DNA of 64,000 nucleotides from Colwellia psychrerythraea (GTDB lineage: Bacteria; Pseudomonadota; Gammaproteobacteria; Enterobacterales; Alteromonadaceae), in contig NZ_JQED01000007.1 of NCBI RefSeq assembly GCF_000764225.1, positions 62,001 through 126,000 on the forward strand, written 5' to 3'. Positions 9,827-18,543 of the stretch are shown piece by piece. Under the pieces are notes generated by a model. That model was not told the DNA's origin. It did no database searches and was given only the letters and a program-made list of their open reading frames with translations. The position numbers and the translations under genes were made by a program. Numbering within the stretch: position 1 is the first letter of the stretch; every line of letters starts with the position of its first letter.

Positions 9827-10885
9827 ATGAGTGTAAGTAATACTGCGGTAGATTTTGATTTTCAATTTCCAGCTAAACCAAAGCCTTTAGCGAGTGATGA
9901 AAAGGCACAATATATAGAGAAAATTAAACTGCTCTTAATTGAAAAAAATGCGGTGTTGGTTGCGCATTACTATACTGATCCTGAAATACAAGCGCTTGCT
10001 GAAGAAACAGGTGGTTGTGTTGCTGATTCTCTAGAAATGGCCCGTTTTGGTAATCAGCACCCTGCAGATACCTTAATTGTTGCTGGTGTTAAATTTATGG
10101 GTGAAACCGCTAAAATCTTGACTCCAGAAAAAAATGTCCTAATGCCTGAACTTGAAGCAACCTGCTCCTTAGATCTCGGCTGTCCTATTGATGAGTTTTC
10201 TGCTTTTTGTGATGAGCATCCTGACCATACGGTTGTTGTTTATGCTAATACCTCCGCAGCAGTAAAAGCCAGAGCGGATTGGGTGGTTACATCGAGCATT
10301 GCTTTAGAGATAGTTGATATGCTTGAAAGTGAAGGTAAGCCTATTTTATGGGGACCTGATCGTCACTTAGGTTCATATATAGAAAAAGAAACAGGTGCTA
10401 CTATGCTGATGTGGCAGGGCGCTTGTATCGTGCATGATGAGTTTAAAGCAAATGCGCTTCGAGACTTAAAACAACAATATCCAGATGCTGCAGTTCTAGT
10501 TCACCCTGAGTCACCTGCCAATGTTGTTGAAATGGCTGATGCGGTTGGCTCAACAAGTCAGTTGATTAAGGCAAGCCAAGAAATGCCAAACACACACTTT
10601 ATCGTTGCTACCGATAAAGGCATCTTCTATAAAATGGAACAAGCTAACCCAGAGAAGACATTTGTAGCCGCTCCAACGGGCGGTAATGGTGCAACATGTA
10701 GAAGTTGTGCAAATTGTCCTTGGATGGCAATGAATGGTCTTAAATCAATTCATGATGCACTAGTTAGTCCTGTAGGTAGAGAAATCCATGTTGATGAGCG
10801 TTTAGCTGAAAAAGCATTAATCCCTTTAAATAGAATGCTTAACTTTGCCGCGGATAATAAATTAAAAGTAAAAGGTAATGCATAG
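9827..10885 (+). CDS. nadA: Quinolinate synthase A
   Basis: A 352-residue cytoplasmic enzyme that condenses iminoaspartate with dihydroxyacetone phosphate to quinolinate in NAD synthesis. The three [4Fe-4S] ligands sit at the family positions: Cys113, Cys200 and Cys297, the last inside the CxxCxxC stretch CRSCANC (291-297). The N-terminal segment [15 protein letters not shown] is also diagnostic. The start is ATG with GAGAGAA upstream. The gene stands alone; nadB is not in the window. Confidence 0.96.
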   Translation: MSVSNTAVDFDFQFPAKPKPLASDEKAQYIEKIKLLLIEKNAVLVAHYYTDPEIQALAEETGGCVADSLEMARFGNQHPADTLIVAGVKFMGETAKILTPEKNVLMPELEATCSLDLGCPIDEFSAFCDEHPDHTVVVYANTSAAVKARADWVVTSSIALEIVDMLESEGKPILWGPDRHLGSYIEKETGATMLMWQGACIVHDEFKANALRDLKQQYPDAAVLVHPESPANVVEMADAVGSTSQLIKASQEMPNTHFIVATDKGIFYKMEQANPEKTFVAAPTGGNGATCRSCANCPWMAMNGLKSIHDALVSPVGREIHVDERLAEKALIPLNRMLNFAADNKLKVKGNA

Positions 10886-10955
10886 TTTAGCTATTTTTGA
10901 TATTTATGGATAAATAAACAGCAGTTAAACCATTTATCAACGATTAAATTAAAAT

Positions 10956-10981
10956 AGCCTTGCACCAGCAGGGCTTTTTTT
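10956..10981 (+). terminator. Terminator of nadA
   Basis: An 8-bp stem (AGCCTTGC/GCAGGGCT, one G-T pair) with a 4-nt loop, followed by seven T residues. Confidence 0.8.
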
Positions 10982-11129
10982 CTACCATAGCGCCTGCTGA
11001 CGATATAGTGCAAAACAGTGACAGCTAGAAAGAGCATCACAAAAGTAATATGTTTTTCACTTAAGATTTAGAATATGAATAAATCAGACGCCGTGATGAA
11101 GATAACATCTTAAATATCATAACAAATTT

Positions 11130-11219
11130 GGTGAGCTGGCCGAGTGGCTGAAGGCGCACGCCTGGAAAGCGTGTAAAGGTTTATCCCTTTCGAGAGTTCG
11201 AATCTCTCGCTCACCGCCA
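11130..11219 (+). tRNA. tRNA-Ser (GGA)
   Basis: A 90-nt class II tRNA with a long variable arm and encoded CCA. The acceptor GGTGAGC pairs with GCTCACC; the anticodon loop CTGGAAA gives GGA (reads UCC/UCU); the T arm is GAGAGTTCGAATCTCTC. Confidence 0.96.
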
Positions 11220-11224
11220 TATTA

Positions 11225-11254
11225 AAAAAACCTCTGATTTATCAGAGGTTTTTT
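11225..11254 (+). terminator. Terminator after tRNA-Ser
   Basis: A long A-rich stem, AACCTCTGAT paired with ATCAGAGGTT around a 2-base centre, followed by T residues, 6 bp after the tRNA. Confidence 0.85.
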
Positions 11255-11727
11255 CGTTTTAAGCTTTAGAAACATCCGTTCAATTAATCCAATAGAAGCA
11301 AAGTAAGCCTGATAGCTCTACTACAAAATTAATCACTCAATTCTCTTTGAGTCACAAAATGTCTTGTAACCTTAACTTTCTCGGATAAAGTGATTAAACA
11401 CAATTGCAAGAATTATTTATGGCGGGCTCTCATACAAACTTACTGTCGATTGTAGACTGCAGTCAGCTTGAATATGCCTCCGAAAGAGAGTATTTAATCA
11501 ATTTTGATATTACGTTGGATGATAGGCGAACAAAGCTATTGCTCTAAGTGCGTATCAACAAACAGTGTTAGTAAACAGATGTTTGTTGATACCCATCATA
11601 TTATTAAGGGTATTAACTTGGTATATTATATAACTTAGTAGTGAGCCATCAAATGAAGAGGGCTTTTTTAGATAAAATATTATTATTTTGACTTTCTTAT
11701 GAAAGTGTATCTGAGTGAAAAGCCTTT
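11255..11727 (+). other. 473-bp intergenic region with a small frame and an inverted repeat
   Basis: A 42-codon frame (11419-11547, ATG start, no convincing ribosome binding site) has no family that I recognise and may be chance. Directly after it is a perfect 12-bp inverted repeat (11552-11563 with 11581-11592). No terminator-like T run follows the repeat. The promoter for the next gene presumably lies at 11600-11700, where AT-rich TATATTATATAA occurs. Confidence 0.4.
11552..11592. repeat. 12-bp perfect inverted repeat
   Basis: GTATCAACAAAC (11552-11563) and GTTTGTTGATAC (11581-11592) are exact reverse complements separated by 17 bp. It could be a transcript hairpin or a dimeric protein-binding site. 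Confidence 0.8.
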
Positions 11728-13881
11728 ATGAATGTTCATCGAATTACCAGTATCGTAAAAAGTATATCAGACATTAATAGCAATAATTTTTTTGATGAAA
11801 TCTGCTTATCACTTAGTCGTGCTATTGATGCAGATTTTGTTTTTATAGCGAACATTGATGATGCTAAAGTAAATGCCACCTCTATTGCTGTAGCGAATAG
11901 AGGACAAAAAGTAGATAACTTTACTTACTCACTTAAATCCTCCCCTTGCGCTTCAGTTTCAAATGACTCTATTTGTACTCATCGCTGTAATATTCAACAT
12001 TTGTATCCTGATGACCAATTACTCGTGGATATGAAAATTAATGGTTATGTCGGCATTCCTCTAAAAACGAGTAAAGGAAAAGTAAGTGCTATTTTGGTCG
12101 CTCTGTTTGAAGAGAGTATTAGTAATGTGCTGGAAGTAGAAACGTTGTTCTTACTTTTTTCTGGATTGATAGAGAAAGAATTACACAAAAGTAGCTACTT
12201 AAAAAAAATAGAGTTCTCTAATAAAATTATTGATAATACTCACGAAGCTATCATGGTATGTGATAAAGACAAGTTCATCACGTATATCAATCCTTCTTTT
12301 ACGCGCATGACTGGCTACACACTAACTGATTTACAAGGCAAAACACCTAATGTATTAAATTCTGGTAAGCAAAGTCAGTTTTTTTATCAAAATATGTGGT
12401 CGGATATAAATGAAAAAGGCCATTGGCAAGGTGAGATTTGGAACAAACGTAAAGATGGTAGTGAATATTTAGAGTGGCTTTCCATTACTGCTATCGTTGA
12501 TGATTCGAATGCGTTAACACATTACACCGCTTTCTTTTCTGATATAACTGAGCAATATATAGCAAAAGAAAAGCTGAAATTTCAAGATTCATATGATGGC
12601 TTAACCAAAACGGCCAATAAAAAGACATTATTCACCTTTATCGAAAGATCAATAATTCAATACTCAAATCAACTGGAGTCTACTACCCCAGCAGCATTAC
12701 TCGTTATAGATATTGATTTTTTTAATAAATTTAATAGCCTTTATAGTCATGCATTTGGTGATGAAGTTCTTATGCAAGTATCTAGTAGGCTGCAGTCATT
12801 GATTCGGTCGAGCGATATAGTTGCACGCACCAGTGGTGATAATTTTGCATTATTTATTAACCATTTAGCTAATCAAGATTCGATAGTATATTTTATCAAT
12901 AAAGTGACGGATGCATTTTTGCAGCCTTTCGTTATCGAAGGTGTTAATACAAAAATAACGTTGAGTATTGGTGTAGCATGCTTTAGACAAGACGCACAGG
13001 ATGTACATCGATTATTTGAAAGAGCTGAGCAAGCAATGTTTGCAGCTAAAGATAATGGACGAAACTCTTATGAATTTTATAGTCAACTATTATCTGATAA
13101 AGCCAATAAAGAAGAACAGTTAAAGTTATCGTTAGAGTCAGCTATCGAAAACAATGATTTTTGTGTTGTTTACCAACCTATAGTGTCTTTAAAGGATAAG
13201 TCGGTTACTAAATTCGAAGTACTTATCCGTTGGAATAAGAATGGTTCATGGGTTTCTCCGGCAGATTTTATTCCGACAGCTGAGAAATTTGGCCTGATAT
13301 CAAAAATAGGAGATTTGGTTCTAAACCTTGCCTGCATCGAATTGTGCAATCTTAATAATAAAGGCTTTACTAATATTGTTTTCAATGTGAACCGTTCTAT
13401 TTATGAGTTCAGCTCAGGTGTTAATGATGCTTCATGGCTTGATACGATAAAAAAATATGATCTTAGTCCTGAAAGCATTTGTTTTGAGCTAACTGAGAGT
13501 GTTCTTGCACCTGAGAATGATAGATGTATTACTCTGCTTAATAAACTGCAAAATGCCGGTTGTACTATAGCATTAGATGATTTTGGTACAGGTTATTCAT
13601 CATTAAACTATTTACGTAGATTTCCAATTGATACTCTCAAAATAGATAGAGGTTTTATTTCTGAAATGACTAAGGTTGAGGGGGATGCTGTTCTGGTGTC
13701 AGCCATTATTTCTATGGCTAAAGCACTTGGTATCACTGTTGTGGCCGAAGGGGTCGAATTAAAACAAGAAGTTGATATGCTTGTTTCATTAGGCTGTGAT
13801 TATATTCAAGGTTATTATTTCTCAAAGCCATTGTTACCAGAGTTGCTTCCTCAGTATCTAATTGATTTCAAATATGATTAA
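11728..13881 (+). CDS. GAF-PAS-GGDEF-EAL cyclic-di-GMP signalling protein
   Basis: A 717-residue cytoplasmic protein. A GAF-like domain (~15-150) contains a Cys/His cluster (Cys74, Cys83, His85, Cys87). A PAS domain follows (~165-280, IIDNTHEAIMVCD...TRMTGYT), then GGDEF (~285-450), then EAL (~465-710). The GGDEF signature is SGDNF (369-373), so cyclase activity is unlikely. The EAL signature reads EVL (496-498). The downstream DDFGTGYSSLNYL, KIDRGFI and VVAEGVE motifs are intact, so it is probably a phosphodiesterase with a regulatory GGDEF domain. No membrane segments are seen. A bacteriohemerythrin gene follows 327 bp later on the same strand. Confidence 0.9.
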   Translation: MNVHRITSIVKSISDINSNNFFDEICLSLSRAIDADFVFIANIDDAKVNATSIAVANRGQKVDNFTYSLKSSPCASVSNDSICTHRCNIQHLYPDDQLLVDMKINGYVGIPLKTSKGKVSAILVALFEESISNVLEVETLFLLFSGLIEKELHKSSYLKKIEFSNKIIDNTHEAIMVCDKDKFITYINPSFTRMTGYTLTDLQGKTPNVLNSGKQSQFFYQNMWSDINEKGHWQGEIWNKRKDGSEYLEWLSITAIVDDSNALTHYTAFFSDITEQYIAKEKLKFQDSYDGLTKTANKKTLFTFIERSIIQYSNQLESTTPAALLVIDIDFFNKFNSLYSHAFGDEVLMQVSSRLQSLIRSSDIVARTSGDNFALFINHLANQDSIVYFINKVTDAFLQPFVIEGVNTKITLSIGVACFRQDAQDVHRLFERAEQAMFAAKDNGRNSYEFYSQLLSDKANKEEQLKLSLESAIENNDFCVVYQPIVSLKDKSVTKFEVLIRWNKNGSWVSPADFIPTAEKFGLISKIGDLVLNLACIELCNLNNKGFTNIVFNVNRSIYEFSSGVNDASWLDTIKKYDLSPESICFELTESVLAPENDRCITLLNKLQNAGCTIALDDFGTGYSSLNYLRRFPIDTLKIDRGFISEMTKVEGDAVLVSAIISMAKALGITVVAEGVELKQEVDMLVSLGCDYIQGYYFSKPLLPELLPQYLIDFKYD

Positions 13882-14208
13882 CGAATTAGGACTTCATTAG
13901 ATTTACAGTAGTTAGCTCGTTTAGAGCGGTTTCTTGATTATTGATAAGAAGAATCTCTAAAGCAATAGGTTAGGTGAACTTTGCTGACATTATTACAATC
14001 GCAATTGATTGTTTTATCATTATCGAAGACCACTCAAAAAAATTAATAATTCAGCTTGTATCCGAGCGTCAAGATAACGCTTAAATAAATAAATAAGTTT
14101 ATGTAAAACCCTACTAGAACATTGTCTTAAATCAAAGTGTAGTGGAATTTCAATTTAAGAGTTTACCTTAGCGTATATAATCTGTTCAAAGACATTATAG
14201 GATGCACC
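13882..14208 (+). other. 327-bp intergenic region before bacteriohemerythrin
   Basis: An AT-rich stretch with no coding frame recognised. A TATAAT box at 14176-14181, 28 bp before the ATG, is a plausible -10 element, but the matching -35 is poor (TTTAAG at 14154-14159). Confidence 0.35.
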
Positions 14209-14592
14209 ATGACACAAGTACTATGGAAAGATAGTTATTCTATTGGGATCGATACGGTAGATACTCAACATAAACAGCTCTTTGAGATAATGAATAAGAT
14301 TTACATCGCATCTGAAAATGAGAGTGATTTAGAGGTGATTATGCCTCTGTTTGATCAGCTTCAAGATTACACAAAATATCACTTTGATGAAGAAGAACAG
14401 TTTTTTACCGCGCTTTCTATCAGTAATATTGAACAACATAAAAATGAACATCAATTTTTTATCAATGAGCTTGAAAAAATAAAGCAACAATCATTAAGAA
14501 TAGGCACGATTTCTTTGGAGTTACTGTATTTTCTAAATGATTGGCTAGTTAATCATATTCAAGTTGAGGATCCTAAATATCTTGCTAATTAG
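14209..14592 (+). CDS. Bacteriohemerythrin
   Basis: A 127-residue single-domain hemerythrin. All seven di-iron ligands are present at the spacing of the bacterial family: His21, His58, Glu62, His77, His81, His116 and Asp121. Family role: reversible O2 binding in the cytoplasm, used for oxygen storage, delivery or sensing. It lies next to a cyclic-di-GMP protein; hemerythrin domains fused to GGDEF domains are known in Vibrio, so a functional link is possible but not shown. It is convergent with the mechanosensitive channel gene. Confidence 0.93.
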   Translation: MTQVLWKDSYSIGIDTVDTQHKQLFEIMNKIYIASENESDLEVIMPLFDQLQDYTKYHFDEEEQFFTALSISNIEQHKNEHQFFINELEKIKQQSLRIGTISLELLYFLNDWLVNHIQVEDPKYLAN

Positions 14593-14651
14593 TTTACTGC
14601 TCACATAGTGCTTCCGTGCAATATATGTGATTAATCGGATTGATAAATAAG

Positions 14652-16202
14652 TTATTTCTCGGTAATTTCAGCGACCTGATGAACATGGATATCTCGTTGC
14701 GGGAATGGTATTGAAACACCTTGTTTATCAAACTCTTCTTTAACTTGGCGAGTAATATCCCAATAAACTTCGAGGTAGTTCTCTGTTTTCACCCAAGGGC
14801 GACAAACAAAGTTAACCGACGAATCAGCTAATTCATTCACTTTAACAATAGGGGCAGGGTTGTCTAGTACAAGTTCGTGCTTACTTACGACATCAAGCAT
14901 TACCTTTTCCGCTTTAACCATATCATCGCCATAACCTATACCAAAAACCAGATCGACACGGCGTGTTCTACTGCCCGTTACGTTGACAATAGTTGTACCC
15001 CAAATATTATTATTAGGCACAACCAAATGTTGATTATCGAATGTTTTGATTGATGTAGATAATAATGTCATTGAGTGAACTGTGCCTGTCACACCATCAA
15101 TTTCAATAATATCACTGACATCAAAAGGACGATAAATGAGAATAAGCATACCACTGGCAAAATTACTTAAAGTCCCTTGCAATGCTAGGCCAACGACTAA
15201 ACCAGCTGCACCAATCAAGGCCAGTAAAGGAGCAACATTTATTTCAATTAAAGTCAGTGAAACAATAAAACCTATAATTAAAATTACTCGACGCACAGAT
15301 ACTTTAATAAATAATTTTAACAAGGTTGATAAGTTACTATTTCGATTAAGCGCTGCATCGGTAATTTTTCCCGCTGTTCTAGAAAGTAGGTATACAAAGC
15401 TCAAAGCTAAAGTGAACTTGATGATATTCGCTATCCAACGTAAGCCGCCATCTTGTGATAATAACCAGCCTTTAATTGTTAACCACGCGGCATCGCTATC
15501 GGTTAGATCAACATTTGTACCCGATAAAGCATTGGCATATAGGTGTAAATCAGCTCCTTCACCACCTTTACTCTCCCAGCTAGTAAGCACTAACTGAAAG
15601 CGCTCTAGCGCATCATTTTTTTCTTCACGTAAATGTGTTAGGTTTTTGATTAATAATTCACGCCTTTTTTGCATTTTGTCACTGTACTGATCTGCCTTTT
15701 GGGCTAGTACATTTAGAGATTCTGGTGTCTTTGATAATTCATCTACCGCTTTGTCCGCTTTTTTATGTTTTATATCTTGAGCAAGTGATTTGATTTCAGC
15801 TAAATCTTTTTTCAACTCTTTCGCTGCCGCCTCATCATTTTTACTCTTATTAAATAACACGGCACTTTCGACACTAATATCAGAAATTTCTTGCGCAGCT
15901 AATATCTTTTTTTGTTTTTGGCTGACAAGAATCTCCGCTTCACTGACAATGGTTGCTCTTGCTTTTAAAATGGCTAACCAAGCATTAACCTCTACCGATA
16001 ATTCATCTTTCGTTAATGGAGTAAGGGCAAATTCTAATTCGCCAAGGTCAATATTTTCATTGCTAGTGGTAACTGCTATATAACCTTTGTCACTATTAGT
16101 GGCGAACGCATTGGGTATATTAAGAGAGAACGTAAGAATAACGAGAGTAAATAATGCTGAGCATGGCTTTTTGAAAAGTTTTGAATAAGTGAGTATTGTC
16201 AT
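14652..16202 (-). CDS. MscS-family mechanosensitive ion channel
   Basis: I chose the ATG at 16202 (516 residues), not a GTG 45 bp upstream. It has an AGG 8 nt before it and begins a signal peptide (MTILTYSKLFKKP..., cleavage after NAFA). A periplasmic coiled-coil domain (~35-215) precedes a membrane segment near 235-255, then the MscS core with the pore helix rich in Gly and Ala (ALIGAAGLVVGLALQGTLSN) and the beta domain (GTVHSMTLLSTSIKTFDNQ, VVPNN). The family releases solutes on hypo-osmotic shock. The architecture resembles YbdG/MscK-like long MscS proteins more than the 286-residue MscS. Confidence 0.88.
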   Translation of the reverse strand: MTILTYSKLFKKPCSALFTLVILTFSLNIPNAFATNSDKGYIAVTTSNENIDLGELEFALTPLTKDELSVEVNAWLAILKARATIVSEAEILVSQKQKKILAAQEISDISVESAVLFNKSKNDEAAAKELKKDLAEIKSLAQDIKHKKADKAVDELSKTPESLNVLAQKADQYSDKMQKRRELLIKNLTHLREEKNDALERFQLVLTSWESKGGEGADLHLYANALSGTNVDLTDSDAAWLTIKGWLLSQDGGLRWIANIIKFTLALSFVYLLSRTAGKITDAALNRNSNLSTLLKLFIKVSVRRVILIIGFIVSLTLIEINVAPLLALIGAAGLVVGLALQGTLSNFASGMLILIYRPFDVSDIIEIDGVTGTVHSMTLLSTSIKTFDNQHLVVPNNNIWGTTIVNVTGSRTRRVDLVFGIGYGDDMVKAEKVMLDVVSKHELVLDNPAPIVKVNELADSSVNFVCRPWVKTENYLEVYWDITRQVKEEFDKQGVSIPFPQRDIHVHQVAEITEK

Positions 16203-16247
16203 AATGTCAGCCTGATGATGTCCTTGATTGAATGAAAGGGTCGCCAC

Positions 16248-16577
16248 TTAAGCGAAATACTCCCTTAATTGAGAATATAGCAGTTTAAAGAAAAATTGTA
16301 GCTAAGGATTGAAAACTATACTAATTATTTGGATTATATAATGGGTAACTGCCACTAACTGCTGTTTTGGCCGGCGAATAATAAAAACGACTGTAAATGA
16401 TAAGTTCCGTCTTTTATTACTGCCTTTTGATTAATATAGCTTGATGTCCACATTTGTTAACACAGAATGGTGAATTGAAGGTCATTGTTTATTAAATACT
16501 ATTGTAGTCCTATTGCTTTTTATATAGTATAAAATTCAGTCGCTTATTGTATTAATGGAATAATAACAATTACCTAC
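16248..16577. other. 330-bp divergent intergenic region
   Basis: It lies between the divergent MscS and Sel1-repeat genes and should hold both promoters. AT-rich; TATAGTATAAAAT (16521-16533) is the best -10-like run for the rightward gene. No coding frame or repeat stands out. Confidence 0.35.
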
Positions 16578-17390
16578 TTGAAGCTAAATTTATTAATCAT
16601 CACGTTTATTTTCACTGTTGCTCCTATATCAACTATGGCTATTTCAGTTGAAAACTGCATGGAACAACGTTGCATTGACTATTATAATAAATGGAAAGTT
16701 AGGGCAGGAGAAAAGCGTGCTGATGCAATGACAGTCTTAGCTGAACTCTATTATCAAGGTCATGGCACTAAAAAAAACCTTAAAAAATCAATTCAATACT
16801 TCCGTAAAGCAGCAATATATCAATCAGCTTATGCTCAATATCGATTAGGAGTCTTTTTTTTAATGGAAGACGATTTTATAGATACTGAGAAAGGTCTCAA
16901 ATATTTAAGAAAAGCTGCAAATAATGGTCATGCTGAATCAGCATTTTTATTAGGAGCTATTTTTGGAACTGGTGAATTGGGTATTAAAGATGTAGGTGAG
17001 TCAGATAAGTGGCTGGTAAAAGCCCTTAAAGATCAACATGCGGTTGCACAAAAATATGCCGGTTATTTGTATAAAACAGGGCAGGTTGATAATGAACATT
17101 ACATTAAAGTAAATGAAGTCATCAGTGAACTGATAATTCAATCTATTCACAATGAAGAGTTTACAGAAAAACGTGCGAGTTCAACAACTGAAATTCAATG
17201 GTTAACTATGCCAAGTAATATAAGCAATAACATGCAAACTGATCTACTTGAAGACGTTATAGATTATCTCTCTTTAGGTATGACCAAAGTTATTTCCCAG
17301 GATGTTAATGTCATTAAAGCAAGTAAAACTCATTGTGGTAAAATCTTTACCTGTTATCAAGTTGATAAAGAAAACTCCAAAAAGCTATAG
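16578..17390 (+). CDS. Sel1-repeat periplasmic protein
   Basis: A 270-residue protein with a TTG start; the next in-frame upstream option is only ATT. The chosen start gives a clean signal peptide (MKLNLLIITFIFTVAPISTMA, cut after ~21). Sel1-like repeats follow (~50-190): ADAMTVLAELYYQGHGTKKN, AYAQYRLGVFFLMED, AESAFLLGAIFGTGELG, AVAQKYAGYLYKTGQ. The remaining ~80 residues have four Cys over the protein (CMEQRC, CGKIFTC), probably forming disulfides. Sel1 proteins act as scaffolds; the partner is unknown. Monocistronic as far as can be seen. Confidence 0.75.
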   Translation: MKLNLLIITFIFTVAPISTMAISVENCMEQRCIDYYNKWKVRAGEKRADAMTVLAELYYQGHGTKKNLKKSIQYFRKAAIYQSAYAQYRLGVFFLMEDDFIDTEKGLKYLRKAANNGHAESAFLLGAIFGTGELGIKDVGESDKWLVKALKDQHAVAQKYAGYLYKTGQVDNEHYIKVNEVISELIIQSIHNEEFTEKRASSTTEIQWLTMPSNISNNMQTDLLEDVIDYLSLGMTKVISQDVNVIKASKTHCGKIFTCYQVDKENSKKL

Positions 17391-17483
17391 CGCCATTCAG
17401 GTGACCTCTCAATAGACAGTCGGTACTGGTAAACATAAATGTCTCTAATAATTTGTGTGTACCAGCACTCTGACGTTTCTATA

Positions 17484-18239
17484 TTATTTCTTTAACTCAT
17501 TAGCGAACCAAGTGACAATAGTCTCCTCTAATGCAGCATCACTGTCGAGTAGTGGATAGCCATGCATGTTGCCCTTGTAGGATATCATTTTACTATTGGG
17601 GTGTTTCGCTGTTGAGAATAGCTTTTGGGCACTGGTATAGGTTCTACCATCATCTTCTGACGCGATAATTAACGTTGGCGTTGCTATAAGCGTTTTACCA
17701 TAATGCGCAATGTTTTCATCTCGTTGAGAAGAAGAGAAAAAGCTGATAGCACTGATTTTCTCTTTTTCTGCTAAAGTAATCGCTTGGCTGCCTCCACAAC
17801 TTGCCCCGATAACGCCCAATTTGCCATTGCTACCTACTTTCTCTTTTAAATAATCAAAAGCTATCTGTACGTCTTGTGGCCAGTGTGATGACATATTTGA
17901 CCAAGCTTCTCTTCGCTCTGCTTGTGGTAATTTTTGAATATCTGCCACATTAAAATCACTATTTATACTTTCACCAAAACCTCTAAAATCTAGACTTAAT
18001 GCGTGAATAGAGTGTTGTGCTAACTGCTCACCAATATTGTCATACATAGTGCGATTGTAATTACATTGATGAAGCATTAATACTGCACGGTTATTCTCGG
18101 TTTTCACCTTACTTTTACTGGGATAATAATCAGCTTTGAGAACAAAGTTATCAGGAGCCGTTAATGTAATTTCAGCCGCGAAGCTATTCGCTGAAATAAG
18201 TAGGCTTGCAATCGATAAAGAAGTTATTAAACGTAACAT
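17484..18239 (-). CDS. Secreted alpha/beta hydrolase (dienelactone hydrolase-like)
   Basis: The start is ATG at 18239, with AGGA 8-11 nt upstream. It gives a signal peptide MLRLITSLSIASLLISANSFA and a 251-residue product. The core shows the nucleophile elbow GASCG (Ser in GxSxG, with Cys following), the acid segment IIASEDDGR and a catalytic His in NMHGYP near the C terminus, all in alpha/beta hydrolase order. HQCNYNR near the N terminus contributes the oxyanion-side loop. The substrate cannot be told. It lies downstream of cpxA on the same strand with a 304-bp gap, so it is probably separate. Confidence 0.8.
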   Translation of the reverse strand: MLRLITSLSIASLLISANSFAAEITLTAPDNFVLKADYYPSKSKVKTENNRAVLMLHQCNYNRTMYDNIGEQLAQHSIHALSLDFRGFGESINSDFNVADIQKLPQAERREAWSNMSSHWPQDVQIAFDYLKEKVGSNGKLGVIGASCGGSQAITLAEKEKISAISFFSSSQRDENIAHYGKTLIATPTLIIASEDDGRTYTSAQKLFSTAKHPNSKMISYKGNMHGYPLLDSDAALEETIVTWFANELKK

Positions 18240-18543
18240 GACAATTCCTATTGTAGTTATTTGTTCTGTAAGCTCCAAGCTATCTTTAATATTTCGGTAT
18301 TAGTAGCTCAATACGACCAGTTGCTTTCTTAATACGCCATATGCCATTTTTACTGACTATATTAGTCTTACTATCGTATTATTGCTCTTGAGCTATTAAC
18401 CATAACTTATGAAGTCAACTATTAAGTTTGTGTCACAAAAGTGACAAATTCTCAGTGAATATTATGAGTTTGATGAAGAGCCATAAAGCAACAGCGCCTG
18501 AAATTAGGTACTTTTGCTTTATGATCAATAATAGTGGGTTTGT

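Noticed and set aside
15136..15597. 153-codon plus-strand frame opposite the MscS gene
   Set aside because: Shadow of a clear MscS-family coding sequence; no start signal and no recognisable fold.
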